Shown piece by piece: positions 56,787 through 64,000 of a stretch of 64,000 bases of DNA. Each line of letters opens with the position of its first letter. Within the stretch, counting starts at the first letter, position 1. Source of the stretch: Amycolatopsis solani. Its GTDB lineage: Bacteria; Actinomycetota; Actinomycetes; Mycobacteriales; Pseudonocardiaceae. A program made the position numbers and the translations under genes. The stretch covers positions 1 through 64,000 of the forward strand of contig NZ_JAWQJT010000001.1 of assembly GCF_033441515.1 (NCBI RefSeq). Reading direction: 5' to 3'. The notes under the pieces are model-generated. The model did not search any database and was not told the DNA's origin. It worked only from the letters and a program-made list of their open reading frames with translations.

Positions 56787-59588
56787 ATGAAAGTCCTTAC
56801 GGTGGATACCGAAGTAAATCCCGAGAACCCCGTCAGCGGGGCTTCGGTACCGAAGCGTCCCGCCCCGCGGCTCCCCGGCCGCGAGCCCGAGCTCAGCCGT
56901 CTGACCAGCCTCTTCCCCGCCGCGCTCGGCGGCCGGGCGGCCAGCGCGGTCCTGGTCGGCGAGTTCGGCATGGGCAAGAGCGCCACCCTCCACACCGTCG
57001 CGGCGCTGGCCGCGGACGCGGGCTTCACCGTCGCGATCGCCACCGGGTCGCGGCTGGAGAGCCACCTGCCGGGCGGGCTCGCCCGCCAGCTCGCGGACGC
57101 GCTGAGCGAACCCGGCGCGCCGCGCCCGCGGACCGCCGAGCTGTGCGGACCGGCCGGGGAGAGCGAAGCGCTCGAACTCTTCTTCGGGCTCGTCCGCGAG
57201 GCGGCCGGCCGGGGGCCGCTGTTCCTCGGCATCGACAACGTGCACCTCGCCGACGCCTGGTCCATGCGGTGCCTCGCCTACATCCGCAACCGCGTGCTCG
57301 ACCTGCCGGTGCTGATCCTCCTGACGGCGCTGACCGGGCACCCGCCGCACCACGAGGTCGCGCTGCTGGAGATGGCGGGCTGCACGCCGGCGTCGATCAC
57401 CCTCAACGGCCTCGGCGACGCGGCCGCGGCCGAAATCCTCGGCCTCGCCCCCGGCGAGCTCGCCACCGCGTGCCGCGAAGCGACTGGCGGCAACCCGTAC
57501 CTGCTGCAGGCCCTGCGGCCGCGGCTGCTGCCCGGCGCGGACCCGCACGAGCTCGGCTCGTCGCTGATCGGCCAGGTGCTCCACACGCGGATGCAGGAGT
57601 TCCCGCACGCGGCGGAGATCCTGCACGCGGCGGCCATCCTCGGCGAGGACGCCGGGTTCGACCTGCTGGCCCAGCTCGCCGGGGTCGACGAGCTCGACGC
57701 GTTGCAGGCGATCGACACGATGGTCCGGCTGCACGTGCTCACCAACAGCAACCAGCCGTCGCTGACCTACTCGTTCGTCCGCAACTCCCTGCTGAAGGAC
57801 ATGCCGCAGACGACTCGCGCGGTCAACCACGGGCGGGCGGCGAAGCTGCTGTCGGAGACGGGCGCGCCGGTCGAGCGCGTGGCCGCGCACCTGCTGGAAG
57901 CGACGTCGATCCGGATCCCGTGGGGCGTGGACGTGCTCCGGCTGAGCGCGCGTGACGCCGTGTTCTCCGGACGGCCCGAGCTGGCGGCGCGGCACCTGCG
58001 GCGGGCGCTGGCGGAACGGCTGACGTCCGGGCGCCGGGTCGCCGTGCTGCTGCAGCTGGCGCACGCGGAGTTCCAGGTCGACCCGCAGGCCGCGGCGAAG
58101 CGGGTGCGGGAAGCCGTCGACACGATCAGCAACCGCGAGACGGCCGCGTTCATCGCCTCCGCGATGCTGCTGTCCCTCTGCGGCGGGCAGGACGCCCGGC
58201 TCGGGATCAGCGCGGCGGGCCAGATCGCGGCGCGGCTCGACGCCGGCGGGCCGGACGCCGTCTGGCCGCTGCTGTGCATGACCTACCTCGCCGAGGCGGG
58301 CAGCCGGCTGGGCCCGCCCCCGGAGTTCCGCGACTTCGAGGAGCAGTGGGCGCCGCTGACCGACCCGGCGGCGCAGCGGAGCCGCTCGGCGCTGCTCGCG
58401 CTCGACGCCGTCCGCAGCGGTGAGTCCGCGCAGGACGCGCTCGGGCACTTCACGGACGCGTTGTCGGGCGACGACGGAGAACTGTTCGAGCAGCACTACT
58501 TCTTCACGCTGGCCACCGCGGTGCTCGCGGACGAGCCGGCCCACGTCGACCGGCTCTGCCGCGTCCTCGACGTCGAGCGCGAGCCGTGGGACGTGCACGT
58601 GCCGCACGGCGCGCTGCCCACCCTGGCCCGAGGCATCGCGCTGCAGGCCAGCGGTGACCTGCAGCGCGCGAGCGTGCACTTCGAATCGCTGCTGCGCCGG
58701 TTCGACGAGCGCGGCGGCACGACGACCTGCCCGGTCGGCGTGCTGTGCGCGGCGAGACTCGTCGAGTGCTGGGTGGACCTGGGCCGGTTCGAGGCGGCGA
58801 CGTCGCTGCTGGACCGGATGGACTTCGTGGCCAGCCAGGGCCTGTTCACCCACACCTACCTGCTGTACGCGCGGGGACGCCTGCGCGTCGCCACCGGGTA
58901 CACCCGCTTCGGGTTCGAGGACCTGCTCAGCTGCGGACGGCGGCTGGCCCACCACGGCATGCGATTCCCGGGGTTCGTGCCGTGGCGCGCGCACGCCGCG
59001 CGGGCCGCGCTGGCGCTCGGGCAGGCCGACGACGCGGCCCGGCTGGCCGAAGAGGACAGCAACGCGGCGGCCCGCTGGGGCGCGGCGCGCCCGCTCGGCA
59101 CGGCGTTGACGACGCTGGGCCTCGTGCGCGAGGACGACGAAGCCGAGCGCGCGCTGACCAAGGCGATCACGACGCTGCGGACGTCCCCGGCGCGGCTGCA
59201 GCTGGCGACGGCGCTGACGGAGCTCGGCAGCCTGCAGGCGCGGCACGGCCAGTCCGAAAAGGCCATCGAAACGCTGCGACAGGCGGTGGAGCTGAGCGAG
59301 CACTGCGGCGCGCGCCCGCTCGCCCGGCGCGCGGCGGAGGAACTGCGTTCGGCGCGGCGCGCGCTGACCCCGGCCAAGGACAACGAACACGGCTTGACCC
59401 GGCAGGAAAACCGCATCGCCGTGATGGCCGCGCAGGGGTTGACCAACCGGGAAATCGCGACGGCGCTGCACCTCACGCGGCGCACGGTGGAGCTGCACCT
59501 GTCGGGTGCGTACCGGAAGCTGGGCATCCCCGGCCGCGCGGAACTCGGTGGCGCGCTGGCCAAGTCCCACCGTGCGGACGCGCGTTGA
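56787..59588 (+). CDS. LAL-type (large ATP-binding) LuxR regulator
   Basis: 933 residues. An AAA-type ATPase at the N-terminus has Walker A VGEFGMGKS (57-65) and Walker B GPLFLGIDNVHLAD. A long helical TPR-like middle follows, and a LuxR helix-turn-helix at the end (LTRQENRIAVMAAQGLTNREIATALHLTRRTVELHLSGAYRKLGI). LAL proteins are ATP-dependent activators, often of antibiotic or carbon-source genes. It begins 16 bases after the anti-sigma-like ORF and is probably in the sigma operon. Confidence 0.9.
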   Translation: MKVLTVDTEVNPENPVSGASVPKRPAPRLPGREPELSRLTSLFPAALGGRAASAVLVGEFGMGKSATLHTVAALAADAGFTVAIATGSRLESHLPGGLARQLADALSEPGAPRPRTAELCGPAGESEALELFFGLVREAAGRGPLFLGIDNVHLADAWSMRCLAYIRNRVLDLPVLILLTALTGHPPHHEVALLEMAGCTPASITLNGLGDAAAAEILGLAPGELATACREATGGNPYLLQALRPRLLPGADPHELGSSLIGQVLHTRMQEFPHAAEILHAAAILGEDAGFDLLAQLAGVDELDALQAIDTMVRLHVLTNSNQPSLTYSFVRNSLLKDMPQTTRAVNHGRAAKLLSETGAPVERVAAHLLEATSIRIPWGVDVLRLSARDAVFSGRPELAARHLRRALAERLTSGRRVAVLLQLAHAEFQVDPQAAAKRVREAVDTISNRETAAFIASAMLLSLCGGQDARLGISAAGQIAARLDAGGPDAVWPLLCMTYLAEAGSRLGPPPEFRDFEEQWAPLTDPAAQRSRSALLALDAVRSGESAQDALGHFTDALSGDDGELFEQHYFFTLATAVLADEPAHVDRLCRVLDVEREPWDVHVPHGALPTLARGIALQASGDLQRASVHFESLLRRFDERGGTTTCPVGVLCAARLVECWVDLGRFEAATSLLDRMDFVASQGLFTHTYLLYARGRLRVATGYTRFGFEDLLSCGRRLAHHGMRFPGFVPWRAHAARAALALGQADDAARLAEEDSNAAARWGAARPLGTALTTLGLVREDDEAERALTKAITTLRTSPARLQLATALTELGSLQARHGQSEKAIETLRQAVELSEHCGARPLARRAAEELRSARRALTPAKDNEHGLTRQENRIAVMAAQGLTNREIATALHLTRRTVELHLSGAYRKLGIPGRAELGGALAKSHRADAR

Positions 59589-59619
59589 CCCGTTTCCGGG
59601 TCGTTGCTCTACTCGGGTC

Positions 59620-60732
59620 ATGTCGTTCGAAGAGCCGTTGAAATTCGCCTACTGGGTCCCGAACGTGAGCGGTGGCCTCGTCACGTCCGATATCGAACAG
59701 CGGACGGACTGGGGCTACGAGTACAACAAACAGCTGGCGGTGCTGGCCGAGAACAGCGGGTTCGAGTACGCGCTTTCCCAGGTTCGCTACACCGCGAGCT
59801 ACGGCGCCTCCTACCAGCACGAGTCGACCGGGTTCAGCTTGGCGCTTTTGCTGGCCACACAACGGTTGAAGGTGATCGCGGCCGTCCACCCGGGACTGTG
59901 GCACCCGGGCGTGCTGGCGAAGTTCATCGCCAGCGCCGACGTCATTTCCGGCGGCCGCGCGGCGGTGAACGTGGTCAGCGGCTGGTTCAAGGGCGAATTC
60001 ACCGGCCTCGGCGAACCGTGGCTGGAGCACGACGAGCGCTACCGGCGTTCGGAGGAGTTCATCCGCGTCCTGCGCGAACTCTGGACCAACGACCACGCCG
60101 AGTTCCGCGGCGACTTCTACCGCATCCACGACTTCGACATCAAACCGAAGCCGGTCGCGGCCCCGCACCCGGAGATCTTCCAGGGCGGCAATTCGACGGC
60201 GGCGCGGAAGCTGGCCGGGAGCGTTTCGGACTGGTACTTCAGCAATGGCAAGGATTTCGACGGGTTCAGCGAGCAGGTTTCGGAGGTGCGCGGCTACGCC
60301 GCTACTGCCGGCCGGACTGTCCGATTCGGACTGAACGGGTTCGTGATCGCGCGTTCTTCGGAGAGCGAGGCCCGCGCGGTGCTGAAGGAGATCGTCGAGA
60401 AGGCCAACGTCGAGGCGGTCGAGGGTTTCCGCTCGGCGGTGGCACAGGCCGGCAAGTCCACTTCGGACGCGAAGGGGATGTGGGCGGACTCGGAGTTCGA
60501 GGACCTGGTGCAGTACAACGACGGCTTCCGGACGAAGCTGATCGGGACGCCGGAGCAGATCGCCGACCGGGCGATCGAGTACAAGAAGCGCGGGGCGAAC
60601 CTGTTGCTGCTCGGGTTCCTGCACTACCTGGAGGACGTCGAGCACTTCGGCAAGGAGGTGCTGCCGGTGATCCGCGCGAAGGAACAGGACCTGGCCCGCG
60701 GCGCGGCCACGCCGGAGCCGCTGGGGGTCTGA
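59620..60732 (+). CDS. sfnG: FMN-dependent monooxygenase, SfnG-like
   Basis: 370 residues of the luciferase-like (LLM) family. FAYWVPNVSGGLVTSDIEQRTDW, FEYALSQVRYTASYGASYQHESTGFSLALL, HPGLWHPGVLAKFIASADVISGGRAAVNVVSGW and PEIFQGGNSTAARKLAG match SfnG. SfnG is a dimethylsulfone monooxygenase that needs reduced FMN from a separate reductase. Sulfonate substrates (SsuD-like) are the alternative. No FMN reductase or sulfonate transporter lies nearby. ATG 59620 is 31 bases after the LAL stop. Confidence 0.8.
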   Translation: MSFEEPLKFAYWVPNVSGGLVTSDIEQRTDWGYEYNKQLAVLAENSGFEYALSQVRYTASYGASYQHESTGFSLALLLATQRLKVIAAVHPGLWHPGVLAKFIASADVISGGRAAVNVVSGWFKGEFTGLGEPWLEHDERYRRSEEFIRVLRELWTNDHAEFRGDFYRIHDFDIKPKPVAAPHPEIFQGGNSTAARKLAGSVSDWYFSNGKDFDGFSEQVSEVRGYAATAGRTVRFGLNGFVIARSSESEARAVLKEIVEKANVEAVEGFRSAVAQAGKSTSDAKGMWADSEFEDLVQYNDGFRTKLIGTPEQIADRAIEYKKRGANLLLLGFLHYLEDVEHFGKEVLPVIRAKEQDLARGAATPEPLGV

Positions 60733-60797
60733 CGCAAGCGCCCCAATGTGGCGTTCGGTGCGTTGAACGCAACCAACGCCACATTGGGGCGCTTGCG
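60733..60797. terminator. palindrome family B, copy 2 (starts at the sfnG stop)
   Basis: Arms of 23 bp (60733-60755 and 60775-60797) pair without mismatch around a 19-base loop that itself holds GCGT/ACGC. The stem begins at the base after the TGA of the monooxygenase gene. Its core GCGCCCCAA is shared with the palindrome at 31855. It separates the monooxygenase and permease genes. Confidence 0.78.
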
Positions 60798-60820
60798 CGG
60801 CCGTCGATTAGCGTGGGCAC

Positions 60821-62062
60821 GTGAACTTCTGGGCAGGGGCCGGCAGCCTCGCACTGCTGGCCGTCGTGCTGGTCTTCGCCATCGTCCGGCCGCGCGGCTG
60901 GCCCGAAGCCGTTGCCGCGGTGCCGGCGGCGGGTCTCGCGTTGCTGCTCGGGCTCGTCCGTCCCGAAGCGGCCGGGCAACGGGCTGTCGAGATCCTCCCG
61001 ACCCTGGGCTTCCTGGCCGCCATCCTGCTTTTGTCCTTTTTGGCCAGTGTGGACGGCGTCTTCAGCTGGCTCGGCAACCGCCTGGCCGAGGCCTGCCACG
61101 GCAAACCGCGCCGGCTTCTGGTGCTCACCTTCGCCGCGGCGGCCGGAGTGACCGCGATCCTGAGCCTGGACGCCACCGTCGTCCTGCTCACCCCGGTCGT
61201 GCTCGCCACGGCGAAGGGCCTGGCGCTGCCGCCCCGCCCGCACGTCTACGCGTGCGCGCACCTGGCCAACTCGGCGTCGACGCTGCTGCCGGTGTCCAAC
61301 CTGACGAACCTCCTCGCCTTCGCCGCGTCGGGACTGACGTTCGCCGGGTTCACGGCGCTGATGGCGTTGCCGTGGCTGGTCACGATCGGGATCGAACTGC
61401 TGGTGTTCCTGCGGTTCTTCGCCGCCGACCTGCGTCCCCGCGAGACGGCCGAGCCGAAGCAGCACCTCGAGACGCCGACGTTCGCGCTGGTCGTCCTCGG
61501 CCTGACGCTGGCCGGCTTCGGCATCGGCCAGCTCGGCCACGTCGAGCCGGTCTGGATCGCGGCGCTCGCGGCGTTGATCCTCGGCGTCCGGGCCCTCGCG
61601 ACAGGAAAGATCCGACCGTGGCAGCTGGTCACCGAAGCGTCGCCGCAGCTGTGCCTGTTCGTGCTGGGCCTGGCGGTCGTCGTGGAGGCGGTGTCGGAGC
61701 ACGTGCTGGGCGGCCTCCTCGGCGACGTCCTGCCGACGTCCACCGGCCTGCTGGACCTCCTGGTCGCGGCCGGGGTGGCGGCGCTGCTCGCCAACCTCGT
61801 CAACAACCTCCCGGCGACGCTGATCCTGCTCTCGGTCCTCGGCCCGCACCCGGCACCGGGCGTGCTGCTGGCGGTCCTGCTGGGCGTCAACATCGGCCCG
61901 AACGCGACCTACCTGGGCTCACTGGCGACACTGCTGTGGCGCCGGACGCTCCCGGCCCCGCCGTCGGCCCGCACGTTCCACGCGCTGGGCGCGATCACGA
62001 CGCCGCTGTGCCTGGCCGCGGCGACGGTCGCGTTGTGGGTGAGTCTCAGCTGGGCATCGTGA
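60821..62062 (+). CDS. ArsB/SLC13-type ion permease
   Basis: 413 residues with about 10-12 hydrophobic helices. [51 protein letters not shown] and the matching [16 protein letters not shown]...[21 protein letters not shown] are the paired motifs of the ArsB/P-type ion transporter superfamily. Members export arsenite or carry dicarboxylates and other anions. No ars genes lie nearby, so arsenic is only one possibility. GTG 60821 starts MNFWAGAG. Its 3' end overlaps the opposing gene by 17 bases. Confidence 0.82.
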   Translation: MNFWAGAGSLALLAVVLVFAIVRPRGWPEAVAAVPAAGLALLLGLVRPEAAGQRAVEILPTLGFLAAILLLSFLASVDGVFSWLGNRLAEACHGKPRRLLVLTFAAAAGVTAILSLDATVVLLTPVVLATAKGLALPPRPHVYACAHLANSASTLLPVSNLTNLLAFAASGLTFAGFTALMALPWLVTIGIELLVFLRFFAADLRPRETAEPKQHLETPTFALVVLGLTLAGFGIGQLGHVEPVWIAALAALILGVRALATGKIRPWQLVTEASPQLCLFVLGLAVVVEAVSEHVLGGLLGDVLPTSTGLLDLLVAAGVAALLANLVNNLPATLILLSVLGPHPAPGVLLAVLLGVNIGPNATYLGSLATLLWRRTLPAPPSARTFHALGAITTPLCLAAATVALWVSLSWAS

Positions 62063-63788
62063 TCGTCTGGCCCGGCTTCATCGTCGCCCCGCAGTCGTCG
62101 AGCGGGCCGCCGAAGCGGTCCGCCGCCACGGCCGGGATCGTCTTCGCCGCGTACTCCTGCGCCGCCTTCAGCTTCGCCGGGTCGGTGGCCGCGTCGCGAC
62201 GGACCCAGTCGCCGTTGCGGAGGCCCTCGATCGGGCTGCTGTAGATCAGCACGTAGTCGCGGTCCAGGCGCGGGTCCAGCGCGATGCCGTTGCCCGCCGC
62301 CCACGGGCCCCACGAGTGAATGAACGTCGGCTTCACCGTGTCGAACACGTAGTTGCGCAGGCCCGCCAGGTCGTTGTCGTGGACCAGGTCCGCGATCGGC
62401 TTGTTGACCAGGCCCGCCATGTCGACCAGCTCGAGGCGGCTGGTCATCGACGAACCGCCGAGGTCCGGCAGCAGCAGCGACGCCTTCTGGATGCCGAGGA
62501 TGTCCGCGTACGTGTTGAAGCCGCGGCCGAAGCGGTCCGCCACCAGGCACGCCGTGATGTTGGGGTTCTTCGCGAACTTGTCGGCCGCGGCCGCGAACCC
62601 GATCGCCGACGGGACGAACGCGCCCACCAGCACCACGACCACGCCGACGCGCAGCAGGGCCTGGCGGTGGCGCAGCAGCTCGCCCGCCGACAGCGTGCCC
62701 GCGATGACCGCCAGCGCCCAGATCGGGCTGGCGAAACGGTGCTGGTACATCCAGTCGGCGACCATCACGCCGTACGCGACGATGCCGAGCCCCAGCGGCA
62801 CCAGCAGCGCGATCAGCGAGCGCCGCCACGGGGCCTTGACCAGCGCGAACGCGATCACCAGCGCCAGCACCACGACGCCGGCCCAGCCCGCGTATTCGGC
62901 CAGTTCGAAGGGGCGCTTCACCGCGTCGAAGCCGGGCAACCCCTGCTGCTTCGCCACCGACGGGTTGGCCAGGAGCCGGCCGAACTCGGCGTGGCGCCAG
63001 ACGACGTACGCGCCGAACGGCACCGCGAACGCCGCCACGGACAGCAGCGCGAGGCGGAAGCTCTTCCAGAACAGCCCGCCGCGCAGCAGGAACAGCGCCG
63101 TCAGCGGGTACGCGCCCGCGTAGATCAGGCCTTCCGGCCGGGTCAGCGCGGCGAACGCCACCATGACCCCGGCCCAGAGCGCGACCTTCGGCGTCAGCAG
63201 GCGATCGTTGCGGACCGCGACGAACAGCGTCACGGCCAGCGTGACCACGGCGAACGCGAACAGCGAGTTCTCCAGGCCGGACACGACCCAGATGACGAAC
63301 GACGGGATCGTCGCCAGCGTCAGGCCGGCGACCAGCGTGGCCAGCCACGCGAAGCGGGTGAAGATCTGCTTCGCGGCGAAGTAGCAGGCGGTCAGGATGC
63401 CGCCGGTGAACAGCAGGCCCAGCGCCTTCGGGAACAGCACGTAGTCGGGCAGACCGAAGAGCGAGCCGTGGTCGAAGAGGCCGACGAGCTTGCCGAGGCC
63501 GAGCAGCACCATCCACGTCGGGTCGGAGAAGCCCTCGACCGGCGGGGCGCCCGGCTGCAGCACCGGGCCGAGGCCGTCGGCGAAGCTGCGGGCGTAGGAG
63601 AACGTGATGGCGGCGTCGTCGACGATCCAGTGGCCGTAGCGGGTGGCGTGCACGGCGACCGCCGCGACGCCGGCGAGCACGGCCAGCACCGGTGCGAGCC
63701 GCGAGCCCCAGCTCCGCGTCGTCGTCGCGGGCGCGGGGTCCTCGGGGACGTCGCTCGGGGAGGTCTCGGTGAGTGCGCTAGCCGTCAT
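62046..63788 (-). CDS. GT-C-fold membrane glycosyltransferase-like protein
   Basis: 580 residues with about ten membrane helices. The first outer loop has [40 protein letters not shown], which resembles the acidic loop of GT-C enzymes (arabinosyl- or mannosyltransferases such as mycobacterial AftB). The final 130 residues are an extracytoplasmic domain ([43 protein letters not shown]). Polyprenyl-phosphate sugars are the expected donors; the acceptor is unknown. ATG 63788 follows GACGAGG. Confidence 0.75.
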   Translation of the reverse strand: MTASALTETSPSDVPEDPAPATTTRSWGSRLAPVLAVLAGVAAVAVHATRYGHWIVDDAAITFSYARSFADGLGPVLQPGAPPVEGFSDPTWMVLLGLGKLVGLFDHGSLFGLPDYVLFPKALGLLFTGGILTACYFAAKQIFTRFAWLATLVAGLTLATIPSFVIWVVSGLENSLFAFAVVTLAVTLFVAVRNDRLLTPKVALWAGVMVAFAALTRPEGLIYAGAYPLTALFLLRGGLFWKSFRLALLSVAAFAVPFGAYVVWRHAEFGRLLANPSVAKQQGLPGFDAVKRPFELAEYAGWAGVVVLALVIAFALVKAPWRRSLIALLVPLGLGIVAYGVMVADWMYQHRFASPIWALAVIAGTLSAGELLRHRQALLRVGVVVVLVGAFVPSAIGFAAAADKFAKNPNITACLVADRFGRGFNTYADILGIQKASLLLPDLGGSSMTSRLELVDMAGLVNKPIADLVHDNDLAGLRNYVFDTVKPTFIHSWGPWAAGNGIALDPRLDRDYVLIYSSPIEGLRNGDWVRRDAATDPAKLKAAQEYAAKTIPAVAADRFGGPLDDCGATMKPGQTITMPS

Positions 63789-64000
63789 GTCCTCGTCACT
63801 GTTCCGCCCGCAGGCTTCTGCCGGTGGGATACGCGCGAGCCGGCGCCCCCTGAAGTGGATCCACAGGCGGACCCGCCACCGCGGCGACGCGGTCGAGACA
63901 CTGTAGCCAATACCCCATCGGGGGTCGGCCACGCGTCGGCATTGAGCGTGATCCACCCCACATTCGACGGGTCAGGACAGGTGCGAGGTGTCGTTCACCA
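63789..64000. other. intergenic tail, nothing recognised
   Basis: The last 212 bases lie upstream of the leftward glycosyltransferase-like gene. A short GC hairpin-like run (CCCC-ATC-GGGG) occurs near 63915-63926. I see no promoter of quality, RNA or gene start before the window ends. Confidence 0.5.

Noticed and set aside
1..64000. CRISPR arrays, insertion sequences and tRNA genes
   Set aside because: No regularly spaced repeats, transposase genes, terminal inverted repeats or cloverleaf sequences were found by reading; the palindromes are single hairpins far apart.

Overview
The window is a chromosomal segment of a very GC-rich actinobacterium. Its genes look most like those of the Pseudonocardiaceae, probably Amycolatopsis or a close relative. 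The pointers are strong G/C bias at third codon positions, frequent GTG starts, SecA2, the two-domain lysyltransferase/lysyl-tRNA synthetase LysX, a GlnA2-type ligase, PucR and LAL regulators, and an actinobacterial T4SS-like locus. The assignment rests on protein recognition only; no database search was run. The + strand begins inside the 5' end of a 16S rRNA gene read leftwards.

Layout. 1-537: 5' end of a 16S gene with its leader and a near-consensus promoter. 538-8590: secreted amidase and GlnA2-like ligase, an MFS transporter, an LppX/LprG-like lipoprotein and two tandem lipoprotein alpha/beta hydrolases. 8687-16788: secA2, nadE, a VOC protein, a subtilase, an alkyltransferase (MGMT), a DinB protein and a membrane protein. 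16843-24423: lysX, panB, ctaG-like, uppP, a regulated 22-codon ORF followed by two strong hairpins, and a prolyl aminopeptidase. 24395-24824: a scar of TetR and SDR remnants bounded by a 23-bp direct repeat. 24821-36216: a polyamine/GABA island (ABC importer, aminobutyraldehyde dehydrogenase, GntR, cache-domain protein, PucR, GABA aminotransferase, semialdehyde dehydrogenase). 36218-40387: MBL protein, metal-receptor-fold protein, RNB ribonuclease and, divergently, a CooC-like ATPase behind a Zur-like box. 40419-50417: a T4SS-like locus (VirB2-, B3-, B4-, B6-, B8- and B1-like proteins plus a giant Pro/Ala-rich protein) with no relaxase or coupling protein. 50418-51553: two diverged copies of a ~230-bp promoter block, each upstream of a small membrane-protein gene. 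51554-55617: a helical SCO6745-like protein, rnpB, and a ferredoxin reductase / membrane-ferredoxin fusion / DUF4142 operon. 55704-59588: a CRP-like site and an ECF sigma - zinc anti-sigma-like - LAL regulator operon. 59620-63788: SfnG-like monooxygenase, ArsB-like permease and a GT-C membrane transferase.

Functional links. The importer, dehydrogenases and transaminase form a path from putrescine-like amines through GABA to succinate. The GlnA2-like ligase near the left end may represent a second polyamine route (gamma-glutamylation). The three genes downstream of the CRP-like site form a compact electron-transfer module. The metal-receptor operon and the CooC-like ATPase share one intergenic region that holds the Zur-like box.

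Outside genes, the clearest signal is a set of six large palindromes placed at or just after stop codons. Three belong to one family whose outer stem is conserved and whose inner stem changes with compensation on both arms. The best leads for new biology are the CooC-like ATPase with a CxH motif, the duplicated promoter block of the T4SS-like locus, the small ORF with operator and tandem hairpins, and the palindrome family.
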